From positions 1 to 64,000 of the forward strand of contig NZ_VOPH01000006.1 in assembly GCF_009765275.1 (NCBI RefSeq): a stretch of DNA of 64,000 nucleotides. Direction: 5' to 3'. The notes beneath the pieces were generated by a model. It worked only from the letters and a program-made list of their open reading frames with translations. It ran no database searches and was not told where the DNA came from. The DNA is from Chachezhania sediminis (GTDB lineage: Bacteria; Pseudomonadota; Alphaproteobacteria; Rhodobacterales; Rhodobacteraceae). Below, piece by piece: positions 28,202 through 37,462 of the stretch (position 1 is its first letter; each line of letters opens with the position of its first letter). The position numbers were made by a program, and so were the translations under genes.

Positions 28202-29658
28202 CAGGCGCCCGCCAGGCCCTTGCCCACCATGCCCAGCGGATTGACCGTCTTGTCGAACAGTTCCTCGTCCACGTGACCGGATGCCAGCGCCGCCTGTTTC
28301 AGGGTCAGCCCTTCGGCAATCGCGGTTTCGGCGATATGGGCCGCGTTCTGGTAGCCGATGACCGGCGACAGCGCGGTGACCAGCATCACGCTGCCGTCGA
28401 CATAGGCCTGGATCTTGTCGCGGTTCAGCTCGGTCCCTTCGACCGAGTATTCGCGGAACTTCTCGCACCCGTCCGCAAGGATCCGGGCGGAATGCAGGAA
28501 GTTGTTGATGATGACGGGACGCATCGCATTCAGTTCGAAATTGCCCTGGCTGCCGGAAATGGCGACGGTGCTGTCGTTGCCCATGACCTGGATGCAGATC
28601 ATCACCATCGCTTCGCATTGCGTGGGATTGACCTTGCCCGGCATGATCGATGACCCGGGTTCGTTGCTGGGCAGCAGCAGTTCGGCAAAGCCGCAGCGCG
28701 GGCCCGAGGCCAGCCAGCGCATATCGTTGGCGATCTTCATCAGCGCCACGGCCAGGTTCCGAAGCGCGCCATGGGCCCGGACCATCGCGTCGAGCGAACC
28801 CTGCGCCGTGAACTTGTTTGGCGCGGTGATGAAGGGCTTGCCTGTCAGCGTCGCGATTTCGGCCGCGACATCGGCGGCAAAGCCCGCGGGCGCGTTCAGG
28901 CCGGTGCCGACCGCCGTGCCGCCGACCGCCAGCTTGTAAAGGCCCCCTCGGCTCGCCTCGATCTCTGCGATGGCATCACGGATCTGGCCGGCCCAGCCGT
29001 GCCATTCCTGCCCCACGGTCAGGGGCACGGCGTCCTCCAGATGGGTGCGGCCGATCTTGACCACGTCCATCCAGCCATCGGCCTTCTTCTCGATGCACTC
29101 GACCAGCGCGGTGACCTGCGGGATCAGCACCGCGTCGATCTGGTCGACGGCGGCGATGTGCATGGCGGTGGGGAAGGTGTCGTTCGACGACTGGCCCATG
29201 TTCACGTCGTCATTGGGGCCCACGGGATTTTGCGTGCCCAATGTTCCCCCCAGCAGCTGAATCGCCCGGTTGGAGATCACCTCGTTCACGTTCATGTTGC
29301 TTTGCGTGCCGGACCCGGTCTGCCAGACGTACAGCGGATAATGATCGTCCAGATCGCCCCTGATGGTTTCGTCCGCCGCCCGGATGATCGCGTCGCGCTT
29401 CCAGTCGGGCAGGCGGCCGGCCTTGGCGTTGACCAGCGCGCAGGCCTTCTTGACATAGCCATAGGCGTGATAGACCGCCTTGGGCATCTTGTCGTCGCCG
29501 ATGGAAAAGTGCTGCAGCGACCGTTGGGTCTGTGCGCCCCAGTAGCGGTCGGCGGGGACTTCCACGTCGCCCATGCTGTCGAATTCGCGGCGTTTGCCTT
29601 CGGCGGACAGGCCGACAGGCAGGTCCAGCAGGGCAGGGGTATCCGAAGTGTCCGTCAT
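28201..29658 (-). CDS. fumC: Class II fumarate hydratase
   Basis: This 485-residue cytoplasmic tetramer-forming enzyme catalyses fumarate to L-malate without an iron-sulfur cluster. Clear family marks are YPLYVWQTGSGTQSNMNVNEV, the catalytic His region KIGRTHLEDAVPLTVGQEW, and the fumarase/aspartase signature GSSIMPGKVNPTQCE. The ATG at 29658 was chosen because conserved sequence starts soon after it; a 34-codon extension upstream is Pro/Gly-rich. It is about 20 residues longer than usual at the N terminus. It leads the operon that ends in mqo, so fumarase and malate oxidation are coordinately made. Confidence 0.95.
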   Translation of the reverse strand: MTDTSDTPALLDLPVGLSAEGKRREFDSMGDVEVPADRYWGAQTQRSLQHFSIGDDKMPKAVYHAYGYVKKACALVNAKAGRLPDWKRDAIIRAADETIRGDLDDHYPLYVWQTGSGTQSNMNVNEVISNRAIQLLGGTLGTQNPVGPNDDVNMGQSSNDTFPTAMHIAAVDQIDAVLIPQVTALVECIEKKADGWMDVVKIGRTHLEDAVPLTVGQEWHGWAGQIRDAIAEIEASRGGLYKLAVGGTAVGTGLNAPAGFAADVAAEIATLTGKPFITAPNKFTAQGSLDAMVRAHGALRNLAVALMKIANDMRWLASGPRCGFAELLLPSNEPGSSIMPGKVNPTQCEAMVMICIQVMGNDSTVAISGSQGNFELNAMRPVIINNFLHSARILADGCEKFREYSVEGTELNRDKIQAYVDGSVMLVTALSPVIGYQNAAHIAETAIAEGLTLKQAALASGHVDEELFDKTVNPLGMVGKGLAGA

Positions 29659-30169
29659 GTCGTCCCTTTCCAGTGCATCGGGCGGCAAAATCTGCCGGTG
29701 ACCGTGACCAGCGGCGCTAGGCATCGGCGCGGCCGGTCCATTCCGTTCAGCGAAGGACAATCCGGCGCAAGGCCGGACCGCGTGATCTGTTCCCTGTCAT
29801 CTGTGCCTGTGTCCTCCCATGTGCCGTGTGTCTTCGGTCCGGATCATGGATTTGCCTGAACCAGAACCGGCCGTGACCCTTTTCTGACATGCACGCTATA
29901 GAAGCACCGGGCGGCGCGCCAGTAAGGCGAACATACAAACCTATGCTTTTTCCCGAAATCGGGGAATGCCATGAAGTCAACGGGATAGGCCTTGCGCGGG
30001 CGGTCTCCATGCCCTTTTCCGGCAAGGCGTTGGCGGGGGCGAAAGGCCGGGGTCACGGCCATCCCCCGGCCTGCTGCCGCAGTTTCGACCACGCGACATG
30101 ATCGCGTGGCCAGGCCAGCATCCCGCGCCCCTGCCGTCGCGGGCTGCAGCAGGGATGACAGGGCAACGA
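29659..30169. other. Intergenic stretch between fumC and poxB
   Basis: These 511 bases contain the presumed fumC promoter and the 3' flank of the pyruvate oxidoreductase gene. I see no protein motif in the open frames. A weak hairpin, TTCCC and GGGAA arms around GAAATCG (29950-29966), is not followed by a T run in either direction. No tRNA or small RNA could be recognised. Confidence 0.4.
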
Positions 30170-31915
30170 TCACCGTTTCCCGAACAGCCCCGTCTGCCGC
30201 AGGTTGGTGCGCGCGATCTCGACCAGTTCGTCGCCCCGGCCGCTCATCACCGCCTTCAGCGCGAACAGGCTGAAGCCCTTGGCCTGTTCCATTTTGATCG
30301 ACGGCGGCATCGACAGTTCCTGCTTGGCGGTGCGGACATCCAGCAGCACCGGCCCGTCATGGGCCATCGTGTCCTTGACCGCCTGTTCCAGCGCGTCGGG
30401 GTGTTCGACCCGGATGCCCTTGATCCCGATCGCCTCGGCCATGGCGGCGAAGTTCGGGTTGTCGAGATCGGTATTGGCGTCGAGATAGCCCGAGGCCTTC
30501 ATCTCCATCGCGACGAAGCCCAGTGTGCCGTTGTTGTATACCACCAGCTTCACCGGCAGTTTCAGCTGGCGCAGCGACAGCACGTCGCCCATCAGCATGG
30601 TGAAACCGCCGTCGCCCGACATAGACACGACCTGCCGGTCGGGAAAGGCCGCCTGCGCGCCGAGGGCCTGCGGCATCGCATTGGCCATGGAACCATGGTT
30701 GAACGATCCCAGCAGCCGGCGCTTGCCGTTCATCTTCAGGTATCGCGCGGCCCAGACCGTGGGCGTGCCCACATCCGCGGTAAAGATCGCGTCCTCGGCC
30801 GCGTGCTCGCTCAGCAGCCGGGTCAGGTGCTGGGGGTGGATCAGCGGGTCGTCCTTGCCGGCATAGGCCAGGTCGTCCAGGCCTTTGCGCGCCTTGGCAT
30901 AGTGCGCCTTGGCATTGTCCAGGAAGGTCCGGTCGTCCTTGCGCTTCAACCTTGGCATCAGCGCGGTCAGGGTCGACTTCACGTCGCCCACCAGCCCAAC
31001 ATCCACGGCACGGCGGCGGCCGATGGCCTCGGGCCGGATATCGATCTGGGCGACCTTGGCCTTTTCCGGATAGAAGGGCCGGTAGGGGAAATCGGTCCCC
31101 AGCATCAGCAGCGTGTCGCAGTTTTCCATGGCGTGATAGCCGGAGGAAAAGCCGATGAGCCCAGTCATGCCGACATCGAAGGGATTGTCCCATTCGATAT
31201 GTTCCTTGCCGCGCAGCGCATGGACCGAGGGCGCGCCCAGAAGGTCGGCCAGGGCCACCACCTCGTCATGTGCGCCGGCGGTGCCGCTGCCGCACAGAAG
31301 GGTCACGGCACCCGCATCGTTCAGCAGATCGGCCAGCAGGTCCAGGTCGGTATCGGCCGGGACGATCCGGGGCGGCTTGGCGAAATTGATCTTCGCGGGT
31401 TTCGACGGGGCGGGCTTCAGCGATACGTCGCCCGGCAGCACGATAACCGCCACGCCCTTCTTGTCGACCGCGGTGCGGATCGCGGTCTCCAGGACGCGCG
31501 GCAGCTGCGCCGGATTCGACACCAGTTCCACGTAATGACTGCACTCGCGGAACAGCTCCTGCGGGTGGGTTTCCTGGAAATACTGCAGGCCGATCTCGGT
31601 TGAGGGGATGTGCGAGGCGATGGCCAGCACAGGCACGTGGTTCCGCTGGCAGTCGAACAGACCGTTGATCAGATGCAGGTTGCCCGGACCGCAGCTGCCG
31701 GCGCAGACCGCCAGCTTGCCGGTCACCGCGGCCTCGGCCCCGGCGGCAAAGGCGCCCGCCTCCTCGTGACGGACATGCATGAACTCGATCTTGCCTTGCC
31801 GCAGCAGGCTGTCGTTGATCCCGTTAAGGCTGTCGCCCGTCACGCCCCACATGCGGGTGACGCCGATCTGGGCAAGAACGTCGGTGATGTAGTCTGAACA
31901 GCTGGTTCCGGCCAT
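30170..31915 (-). CDS. poxB: Thiamine-diphosphate pyruvate:quinone oxidoreductase (PoxB type)
   Basis: This 581-residue protein of the acetolactate synthase/pyruvate oxidase fold has the catalytic Glu in [15 protein letters not shown], a central FAD-type domain, and the ThDP motif [22 protein letters not shown]-x-x-K ending in YNNG. PoxB enzymes convert pyruvate to acetate and CO2 and reduce ubiquinone at the membrane. The C-terminal region lacks a clear amphipathic lipid-binding helix, so membrane activation is not evident. The ATG 31915 has GGAG upstream; a longer frame is Pro-rich. It is divergent from the cyanide-insensitive-type oxidase genes, giving a quinol-producing and a quinol-consuming enzyme from one control region. 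Confidence 0.87.
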   Translation of the reverse strand: MAGTSCSDYITDVLAQIGVTRMWGVTGDSLNGINDSLLRQGKIEFMHVRHEEAGAFAAGAEAAVTGKLAVCAGSCGPGNLHLINGLFDCQRNHVPVLAIASHIPSTEIGLQYFQETHPQELFRECSHYVELVSNPAQLPRVLETAIRTAVDKKGVAVIVLPGDVSLKPAPSKPAKINFAKPPRIVPADTDLDLLADLLNDAGAVTLLCGSGTAGAHDEVVALADLLGAPSVHALRGKEHIEWDNPFDVGMTGLIGFSSGYHAMENCDTLLMLGTDFPYRPFYPEKAKVAQIDIRPEAIGRRRAVDVGLVGDVKSTLTALMPRLKRKDDRTFLDNAKAHYAKARKGLDDLAYAGKDDPLIHPQHLTRLLSEHAAEDAIFTADVGTPTVWAARYLKMNGKRRLLGSFNHGSMANAMPQALGAQAAFPDRQVVSMSGDGGFTMLMGDVLSLRQLKLPVKLVVYNNGTLGFVAMEMKASGYLDANTDLDNPNFAAMAEAIGIKGIRVEHPDALEQAVKDTMAHDGPVLLDVRTAKQELSMPPSIKMEQAKGFSLFALKAVMSGRGDELVEIARTNLRQTGLFGKR

Positions 31916-32346
31916 CGCGGGCTCCGTTCTCTGGTGTTGTGGACCCGCGGGCGGCGGCGCCGTCCGGATCCGGTTGTCTGCCTTGGGTCCCGGGCCCGCA
32001 CCGGCACGGCCTGCTGCCATCGCGAAGCGGGCCGTACGGAACCGGCTGATTTCCTAGATACGCGCCGCAAGTGTTTAGACAAAGTGAAAGACGGCATGCG
32101 CCGCGTGCATGGTGCACGGTAGGCGCCCAATAGTGACCGGCCGGCCGTGGGGGCCCCGCGCCGGTCCGCGACGGGCGTGGGTATTCCCCGGCCGTACTGT
32201 TCCCGGTCGCGTCCGGTGCCGAAAGCCTTGCTTCGGAATGAGATTTGCGGGCACAAAGGGTTATCAGAAGACATCCGCGCGGCCCTTTTCCCGACAATAG
32301 ATTTCACGTTGTCGCCGGTCTTGAACAAAGAAATTTCGGAGGATCC
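31916..32346. other. Divergent control region between poxB and cioA-like genes
   Basis: About 430 bases serve both divergent units. I found no convincing FNR/ANR box (TTGAT-N4-ATCAA). A perfect palindrome GTGCATGGTGCAC (32105-32117; 5-base arms, 3-base centre) is near the middle and could be an operator. The cioA-like gene has GGAGG 7 bases before its GTG. No small gene was supported. Confidence 0.4.
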
Positions 32347-33741
32347 GTGGAATTCGATCCTGTCATCCTGTCGAGACTGCAATTCGCATTCGTCGTCAGC
32401 TTTCACATCATCTTTCCCGCTTTCACCATCGGCCTTGCCGCCTGGCTTTCGACCATCGAAGGCATGCGGTTCTTCACGGGCAAGCCGGTCTATCGCCGGG
32501 TCTTCGATTTCTGGCTGCGGATCTTTGCGGTCAGTTTCGCCATGGGGGTCGTGACGGGGATCGTCATGGCCTTCCAGTTCGGCACGAACTGGAGCGTTCT
32601 GGCCGAAAAGACCGGATCCATCCAGGGCCCGCTTCTGGGTTATGAATCCTTCACCGCCTTCATGCTGGAGGCGACATTCTTCGGCGTGATGCTGGTCGGC
32701 CGCCAACGCGTCTCGCCCGGGTTCTACCTGTTCGCCTGCTGCATGGTGACGCTGGGCACGATGTTTTCGTCCTTCTGGATCCTGGCCAACAACACCTGGA
32801 TGCAGGTACCCGTGGGCTACGAGATCGTGGACGGCAGGATCATCCCCACCGATTGGAAGGAAATCGTGCTGGGATCGATCATGATGATCCGCTGGCCCCA
32901 CATGCTGCTGGGGGCCTTCCTGACCACCGCCATGTGCGTGGCCGCGACCGGCGCTTGGTACGTCCTGCGCAATGTCCACCGCGAGGAAGCGCGCGTCATG
33001 CTGCACTGGGGCCTGGGTCTGGCCGCGGTGCTGATCCCGGTCCAGATGTTCTTTGGCCACCTTGCGGGTCTCTACGTCTACGAGCACCAGCCTGAAAAAT
33101 TCGCCGCGATCGAGGCACGCTGGGAGGACGAGACCCCGGGCAGCGAGGTCTGGATCGCCTGGCCCGACCGCGAACAGAAGCGCAACCTGTTCGCCATCCA
33201 GACCCCCGGCATCGGCAGCCTGATCGCCACCGGCAGCTGGGACGCGCCCATGAAGGGCCTGGAATCCTTCCCCGAGGAGGACTGGCCCCCGGTGGTCATC
33301 CCGTTCTTCGGCTTCCGCATCATGGTGGGGATGGGTCTTCTGATGCTGGGCATCTCGTGGCTGGGGAACCTCCTGCGCCTGCGGGGACGGCTGGAAAGCA
33401 ACCGGCTGTTCCTGTGGGGCACCTTCCTGGCCTTTCCCAGCGGATTCATCGCCGTCCTGACAGGCTGGTACACGGCCGAAGTCGGCCGCCAGCCTTGGGT
33501 CGTCTACGGCCTGCTGCGAACCAGCGACGCGGTCACGCCGTCGCTGACGACAGGGGATGTCGTGATCTCGCTGATCCTCTACATCTTGGTCTATTTCATC
33601 TTCGTCAGCTTCGGGATCTGGTACATCTACAAGCTCTTGCGGGCAGGGCCGATGGGGCCGGTCCAGCCGGTCGATGGTGCACCGGGCGCGCGCCCGCTGG
33701 CCTTTGCCGGCGATGCGGACCGGCGGCAGGGAAGGGACTGA
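32347..33741 (+). CDS. cioA: Cytochrome bd-type quinol oxidase subunit I (short Q-loop, CioA type)
   Basis: This 464-residue multi-pass inner-membrane protein is subunit I of a bd oxidase, which oxidises ubiquinol and reduces O2 to water without pumping protons. Heme-ligand His residues are visible in FVVSFHIIFPAF (near residue 18) and RWPHMLLGAF (near 185). GWYTAEVGRQPWVVYGLLRTSDAVTP is the strongly conserved C-terminal block. The Q-loop is short (MKGLESFPEEDWPPVVIPF), which marks the CIO subgroup that tolerates cyanide. It starts at GTG 32347 with GGAGG; the frame extends 34 codons upstream without conserved sequence. Subunit II follows five bases later. Confidence 0.93.
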   Translation: MEFDPVILSRLQFAFVVSFHIIFPAFTIGLAAWLSTIEGMRFFTGKPVYRRVFDFWLRIFAVSFAMGVVTGIVMAFQFGTNWSVLAEKTGSIQGPLLGYESFTAFMLEATFFGVMLVGRQRVSPGFYLFACCMVTLGTMFSSFWILANNTWMQVPVGYEIVDGRIIPTDWKEIVLGSIMMIRWPHMLLGAFLTTAMCVAATGAWYVLRNVHREEARVMLHWGLGLAAVLIPVQMFFGHLAGLYVYEHQPEKFAAIEARWEDETPGSEVWIAWPDREQKRNLFAIQTPGIGSLIATGSWDAPMKGLESFPEEDWPPVVIPFFGFRIMVGMGLLMLGISWLGNLLRLRGRLESNRLFLWGTFLAFPSGFIAVLTGWYTAEVGRQPWVVYGLLRTSDAVTPSLTTGDVVISLILYILVYFIFVSFGIWYIYKLLRAGPMGPVQPVDGAPGARPLAFAGDADRRQGRD

Positions 33742-33745
33742 GACC

Positions 33746-34756
33746 ATGGAAGCCAGCACCCTCGCCCTGGTCTGGGCCGGCGTCATCGCCTTTTCGATCC
33801 TGGCCTATGTCATCCTGGACGGGTTCGACCTTGGGGTCGGGATTCTGTTCGGCACCACCCGCGACAAGGAGATGCGCCACCGCATGATCGGCAGCATTGC
33901 CCCGGTCTGGGACGGGAACGAAACCTGGCTGGTCGTCGTCGGCGCCAGCCTGTTTGCGGCTTTCCCGGCGGTCTATGCGGTTTTCCTGGGTGCCTTCTAC
34001 CTTCCGGTCCTTCTGATGCTGATCGGCCTGATCTTCCGCGGCATCGCGTTCGAGTTCCGCGAACAGGGCGACGAACCGGGTGGCCTGTGGGACGTTGGCT
34101 TCTTCCTGGGATCGGTCGTCGTGGCCTTCGTGCAAGGCGCTGCGGTGGGCGCGCTGATGCGGGGTCTGCCGGTCACGGACGGCCAGTTTTCCGGCACCAG
34201 CCTGACCTGGCTGCATCCGTTCCCGGTGCTGACCGGCGTGGGCCTTGTGATCGGCTATGCGCTGCTGGGCGCGGGCTGGCTGCGGATCAAGTGTCCGGGC
34301 GCCCTGCGCATCTGGGCGACCGAGCGGATCCGCTGGCTGGGCATCGCCCTGTTCGTCGTGCTGGGCGCTGCAACCGTTGCAGCGATGACCGTCGATTTCA
34401 GCGACGGTCTGCGCGACACTGCCGCCCGCTTCAACGCATTGCACGCCGTTCTGCTCCTGATCGCCGTGGGCGCACTGGCGGGCGCGATCTACAGCACGCG
34501 GGCGCTCCGGACATGGCTCCCCTTCGCGCTGACCGCGCTGCTGTTTCTGGCGGCCTTCGCGACGCTGGGCACGATGATGTGGCCCTACATGATCCCCTAC
34601 CAGCTGACCGTGGCCGAAGCCGCGGCGCCCGAAGCTTCGCTGAAGTTCCTGGTCTGGGCCGGGGTCATCGCCCTGCCGCTGATCCTGGCCTACACGATTG
34701 CGGTCTACTGGATCTTCGCGCGCGATACGGAAACGTCCTACCACAGCGGCGATTGA
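33746..34756 (+). CDS. cioB: Cytochrome bd-type quinol oxidase subunit II
   Basis: This 336-residue membrane protein is the CydB/CioB partner, with about eight helices. The family-defining N terminus LVWAGVIAFSILAYVILDGFDLGVGILF and VWDGNETWLVVVGASLFAAFPAVYA are present, as is the WPYMIPYQLTVAEAAAPEASL block near the C terminus. It begins four bases after the stop of subunit I. No CydX/CydS-type small subunit was found directly downstream, where a short frame would be expected in some bd oxidases. Confidence 0.93.
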   Translation: MEASTLALVWAGVIAFSILAYVILDGFDLGVGILFGTTRDKEMRHRMIGSIAPVWDGNETWLVVVGASLFAAFPAVYAVFLGAFYLPVLLMLIGLIFRGIAFEFREQGDEPGGLWDVGFFLGSVVVAFVQGAAVGALMRGLPVTDGQFSGTSLTWLHPFPVLTGVGLVIGYALLGAGWLRIKCPGALRIWATERIRWLGIALFVVLGAATVAAMTVDFSDGLRDTAARFNALHAVLLLIAVGALAGAIYSTRALRTWLPFALTALLFLAAFATLGTMMWPYMIPYQLTVAEAAAPEASLKFLVWAGVIALPLILAYTIAVYWIFARDTETSYHSGD

Positions 34757-34834
34757 GGGGCTGAAGGGAGGCGGCGGCGGTCGAGGCTGCCGCACCTGCA
34801 CAATCTGGGGCTGCTCAAGGGTTCTTGTTCTTGA

Positions 34835-34850
34835 AACTTGGCGGCAAGTT
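34835..34850 (+). terminator. Possible hairpin after the oxidase operon
   Basis: AACTTG and CAAGTT form a perfect 6-base stem around GCGG. CTTC rather than a T run follows, so if it terminates transcription it does so weakly. It lies between cioB and the calcium antiporter gene and might instead be an operator of the latter. Confidence 0.3.
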
Positions 34851-34926
34851 CTTCATGGCCAATAGTGTGGCCCCAAACGATCCGGCTGCGCGTACGTTCA
34901 GGTTCCAATCTCGGCGGAGTTTCATC

Positions 34927-36048
34927 ATGGCCCACTCCACTGCAAGATCTGCACAGCACACCGAAGGTCTCAAGCCGTCGTTGGTGCCGCTTCTCGCCCC
35001 GATAGGCGGGCTGGTCGTCTGGGGGTTGGTGGAAACCGTCTTCCATGCCGATACGCCGACGATCCTGTATCTGTTTGCCGTCCCGCTGCTGTTCGTTTCG
35101 GTCTTCGTCGCGGTCCACCATGCCGAGGTTCTGGCCCACCGGATCGGCCAACCCTTCGGGTCCTTCCTTCTGGCCCTGTCGGTCACCCTGATCGAGGTAT
35201 CGCTGATCGTGTCGATGCTGCTGTCCGATACGGATGGCGACAGTGCCGTGGCGCGGGACACGGTCTTTGCTGCGATCATGATCGTGCTGAACGGGATCGT
35301 CGGGCTGTGCCTGCTGATCGGCGGCCTGCGCTATCACATGCAGGAATTCCGTGGCCACAGCGCCACCGCCGCCCTGGGCGTGCTGGGCACGCTGGCGGCC
35401 CTGGGCCTGATCCTGCCGAACTTTACCCAGGCCGTGGCGGGCCCGGTCTATGCACCGGGGCAGCTGATCTTCGTCGCGATCGTGTCGATCCTGCTTTATG
35501 GCCTGTTCCTGTTCGTGCAGATGTACTCGCACAAGGCCGATTTCCTGGAACAGGACGATGTCGATCCACAGGCCCACGCGGCTCCGGCCAGAGGCAAAGC
35601 GCTGGTCCTGTCGATCGTGGCGCTGCCGCTGTCGCTGCTGGCCGTCGTCCTTCTGGCCGAGATGCTGGCCGACCCGATGCGCGACAGCATTGCCGCCATC
35701 GGCCTGCCCGAGGCGCTGGTCGGCGTCGTCATCGCGCTGGTCGTCCTGATGCCCGAGGGCATCGCCTCGATCAGGGCGGCGATGAACAATCACATCCAGA
35801 CCAGCCTCAACCTGGCGCTGGGGTCGGTGCTGGCCTCTCTCTGCCTGACGATTCCGGTCGTGGCGCTGCTGTCGGTGGCGCTTGGCCAGACGCTGATCCT
35901 TGGGCTGGAGGGCGAGCATATCGTGCTGCTGGTCCTGTCGGTTCTGATGAGCACCCTGTCCCTGGCCATGGGGCGTACCACAGTCCTGCAGGGGGGCATT
36001 CACCTTGTGATCTTCGGGGCTTTCCTGACGATTTCGGCCCTTCCCTGA
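34927..36048 (+). CDS. Calcium/proton antiporter (ChaA/CaCA family)
   Basis: This 373-residue inner-membrane protein has about eleven helices. The two inverted alpha repeats of the CaCA superfamily are visible: GSFLLALSVTLIEVSLIVSML (Glu in the ion path) and ALVVLMPEGIASIRAAMNNHIQTS followed by LGSVLASLCLTIPVVAL. It exports Ca2+, or Na+/K+, in exchange for protons. An acidic loop (FLEQDDVDPQAHA) separates the halves. ATG 34927 has GGAG upstream; two earlier in-frame ATGs (34825, 34855) add no conserved sequence. It is followed, 128 bases later, by an MgtE-type gene, so divalent cation transport is grouped here. Confidence 0.88.
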   Translation: MAHSTARSAQHTEGLKPSLVPLLAPIGGLVVWGLVETVFHADTPTILYLFAVPLLFVSVFVAVHHAEVLAHRIGQPFGSFLLALSVTLIEVSLIVSMLLSDTDGDSAVARDTVFAAIMIVLNGIVGLCLLIGGLRYHMQEFRGHSATAALGVLGTLAALGLILPNFTQAVAGPVYAPGQLIFVAIVSILLYGLFLFVQMYSHKADFLEQDDVDPQAHAAPARGKALVLSIVALPLSLLAVVLLAEMLADPMRDSIAAIGLPEALVGVVIALVVLMPEGIASIRAAMNNHIQTSLNLALGSVLASLCLTIPVVALLSVALGQTLILGLEGEHIVLLVLSVLMSTLSLAMGRTTVLQGGIHLVIFGAFLTISALP

Positions 36049-36176
36049 CGCCGGACGGCGCCCTGCGACAACGGAACACGTCAGAAACCGGGTCTGGGGG
36101 CACTTTCGGCATGTGCCCGACATCGCAATGACAAGTTCCTGTTCCACTGGCCATGCGGACAGACCGGAGTATCTTC

Positions 36177-37205
36177 ATGACCAGTACAGAGACCGACCAG
36201 CCCCTGCCGGATACGGCCCTGGAACTTGCCCTGCCGCAGCCGCGCACCGTTCCGATCGGGGCCACCTGTGCGGAGGCGACCGCGTTGATGTCCGAGGGCA
36301 GCGCCGGCGAGCCGACCGTGATCTGCGTTCTGGCGGAAGACGGGCGGCTGGTCGGGATTGCTACGTTGCGCGACTGCCTGAAGGCCCCGGCAGACGCACC
36401 CGTAGACCGGGCGATGACGGCTCGGCCGCCCGTGGCCCGCGCCGACTGGGATGCCGAGGACGCAGCCCGACTGATGCTGGACCGGGATCTGTCCCTGCTG
36501 CCCGTCGTGGACGGTGCGGGCAAGCTTCTGGGCGTGGTGACGCCCCGCCGGGCCTATCGCCACCTGCTGGGTCAGGCCGAGGACGACGCACAGGATTTTG
36601 CCGGTGTCATTCCGATTGTCGAAGACGACTATGGCGCGATGTCGATCACGGCCGACTTCCTGCGCCGCGCACCCTGGGTTCTTGTCCTGGCGGTTGCCGG
36701 ACTGGCTGCGGGCTATGTGGTGCATGTCTACGAGGACGCGCTGGATGCGCTGGTAATCCTGGCGCTTTACATGCCGATGGTCGCCGATACCGGTGGCAAC
36801 GTGGGCACACAATCCTCCAGCCTCGTGACGCGGGCCATCGGCAGTGGCATCGTGGATATGCGCGGCTGGGCAAGGGTCCTGTGGCGCGAGGCGCGGGTAT
36901 CGCTGATGATGGCGGCGGCGCTGTTCCTGTTCGCCTACCTCAAGGTCCTGCTGATCTCGAACCCCCAGGATGTGCCGATGGGCCTGACCATAGGCCAGAT
37001 CGCGATTGCCATCGGCACGGCACTGGCGGTGCAGGTGGTCAGCGCGACGATGATCGGGGCGATCCTTCCATTGGGCGCGGTCGCCGCGCGGCTGGATCCT
37101 GCGGTGGTCTCCGGTCCCGCCCTGACCACGATCGTCGATCTGACCGGACTGATGCTTTATTTCTTCATCACCACGCATATGCTTGGCCTGTACGCAGGTT
37201 TTTGA
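36177..37205 (+). CDS. MgtE-type magnesium channel lacking the N domain
   Basis: This 342-residue protein has a pair of CBS domains (about 20 to 140: VICVLAEDGRLVGIATLRDC and LSLLPVVDGAGKLLGVVTPRRA) and the five-helix MgtE pore (about 165 to 342). Pore motifs are PMVADTGGNVGTQSSSLVTRAI and DPAVVSGPALTTIVDLTGLMLYF, with the conserved Asp residues for Mg2+ entry. Ordinary MgtE is about 450 residues with a superhelical N domain of about 130 residues that senses cytoplasmic Mg2+ together with the CBS pair; that domain is absent here. The start has GGAG upstream and there is no room in frame for an N domain. Gating may therefore differ. It is 13 bases before the YtcA-like gene. Confidence 0.87.
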   Translation: MTSTETDQPLPDTALELALPQPRTVPIGATCAEATALMSEGSAGEPTVICVLAEDGRLVGIATLRDCLKAPADAPVDRAMTARPPVARADWDAEDAARLMLDRDLSLLPVVDGAGKLLGVVTPRRAYRHLLGQAEDDAQDFAGVIPIVEDDYGAMSITADFLRRAPWVLVLAVAGLAAGYVVHVYEDALDALVILALYMPMVADTGGNVGTQSSSLVTRAIGSGIVDMRGWARVLWREARVSLMMAAALFLFAYLKVLLISNPQDVPMGLTIGQIAIAIGTALAVQVVSATMIGAILPLGAVAARLDPAVVSGPALTTIVDLTGLMLYFFITTHMLGLYAGF

Positions 37206-37218
37206 CGAGAGGATCCCG

Positions 37219-37458
37219 ATGACGCTGCCCCTGTTCCTGACCGCGGGATACGCTGCCGCGCCGTCGCTGGCGCTGTTCGGCAGCTATTTCCCGGCCTGGC
37301 TGATCAGCCTTGGCGCGGCAATCGTTCTGACCGTCCTGATCCGCGTGGTCTTCGTTCTGACCCGCGTGGACGATATCCTGCGCTGGCGCGTGCCGGCCTA
37401 TTTTGCGCTGGCGCTGGCGCTGACCTACCTGATCCTTTCCCTTTTCTTCGGACGCTGA
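37219..37458 (+). CDS. YtcA-family small membrane protein
   Basis: This 79-residue protein has two membrane helices separated by a short basic loop, with the family pattern A-P-S-L-x-L-F-G-S-Y-F-P-A-W. Proteins of this type precede HlyD and FUSC-domain genes in aromatic-acid or fusaric-acid type efflux operons. Unlike lipoprotein versions, it has no Cys in a lipobox. It lies 13 bases after the MgtE-type gene and 4 bases before the HlyD gene. Confidence 0.75.
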   Translation: MTLPLFLTAGYAAAPSLALFGSYFPAWLISLGAAIVLTVLIRVVFVLTRVDDILRWRVPAYFALALALTYLILSLFFGR

Positions 37459-37462
37459 GCTC

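Noticed and set aside
32245-32346. 34-codon N-terminal extension of the cioA-like gene
   Set aside because: It is polar and not conserved, and GTG 32347 has a good GGAGG site at correct spacing.
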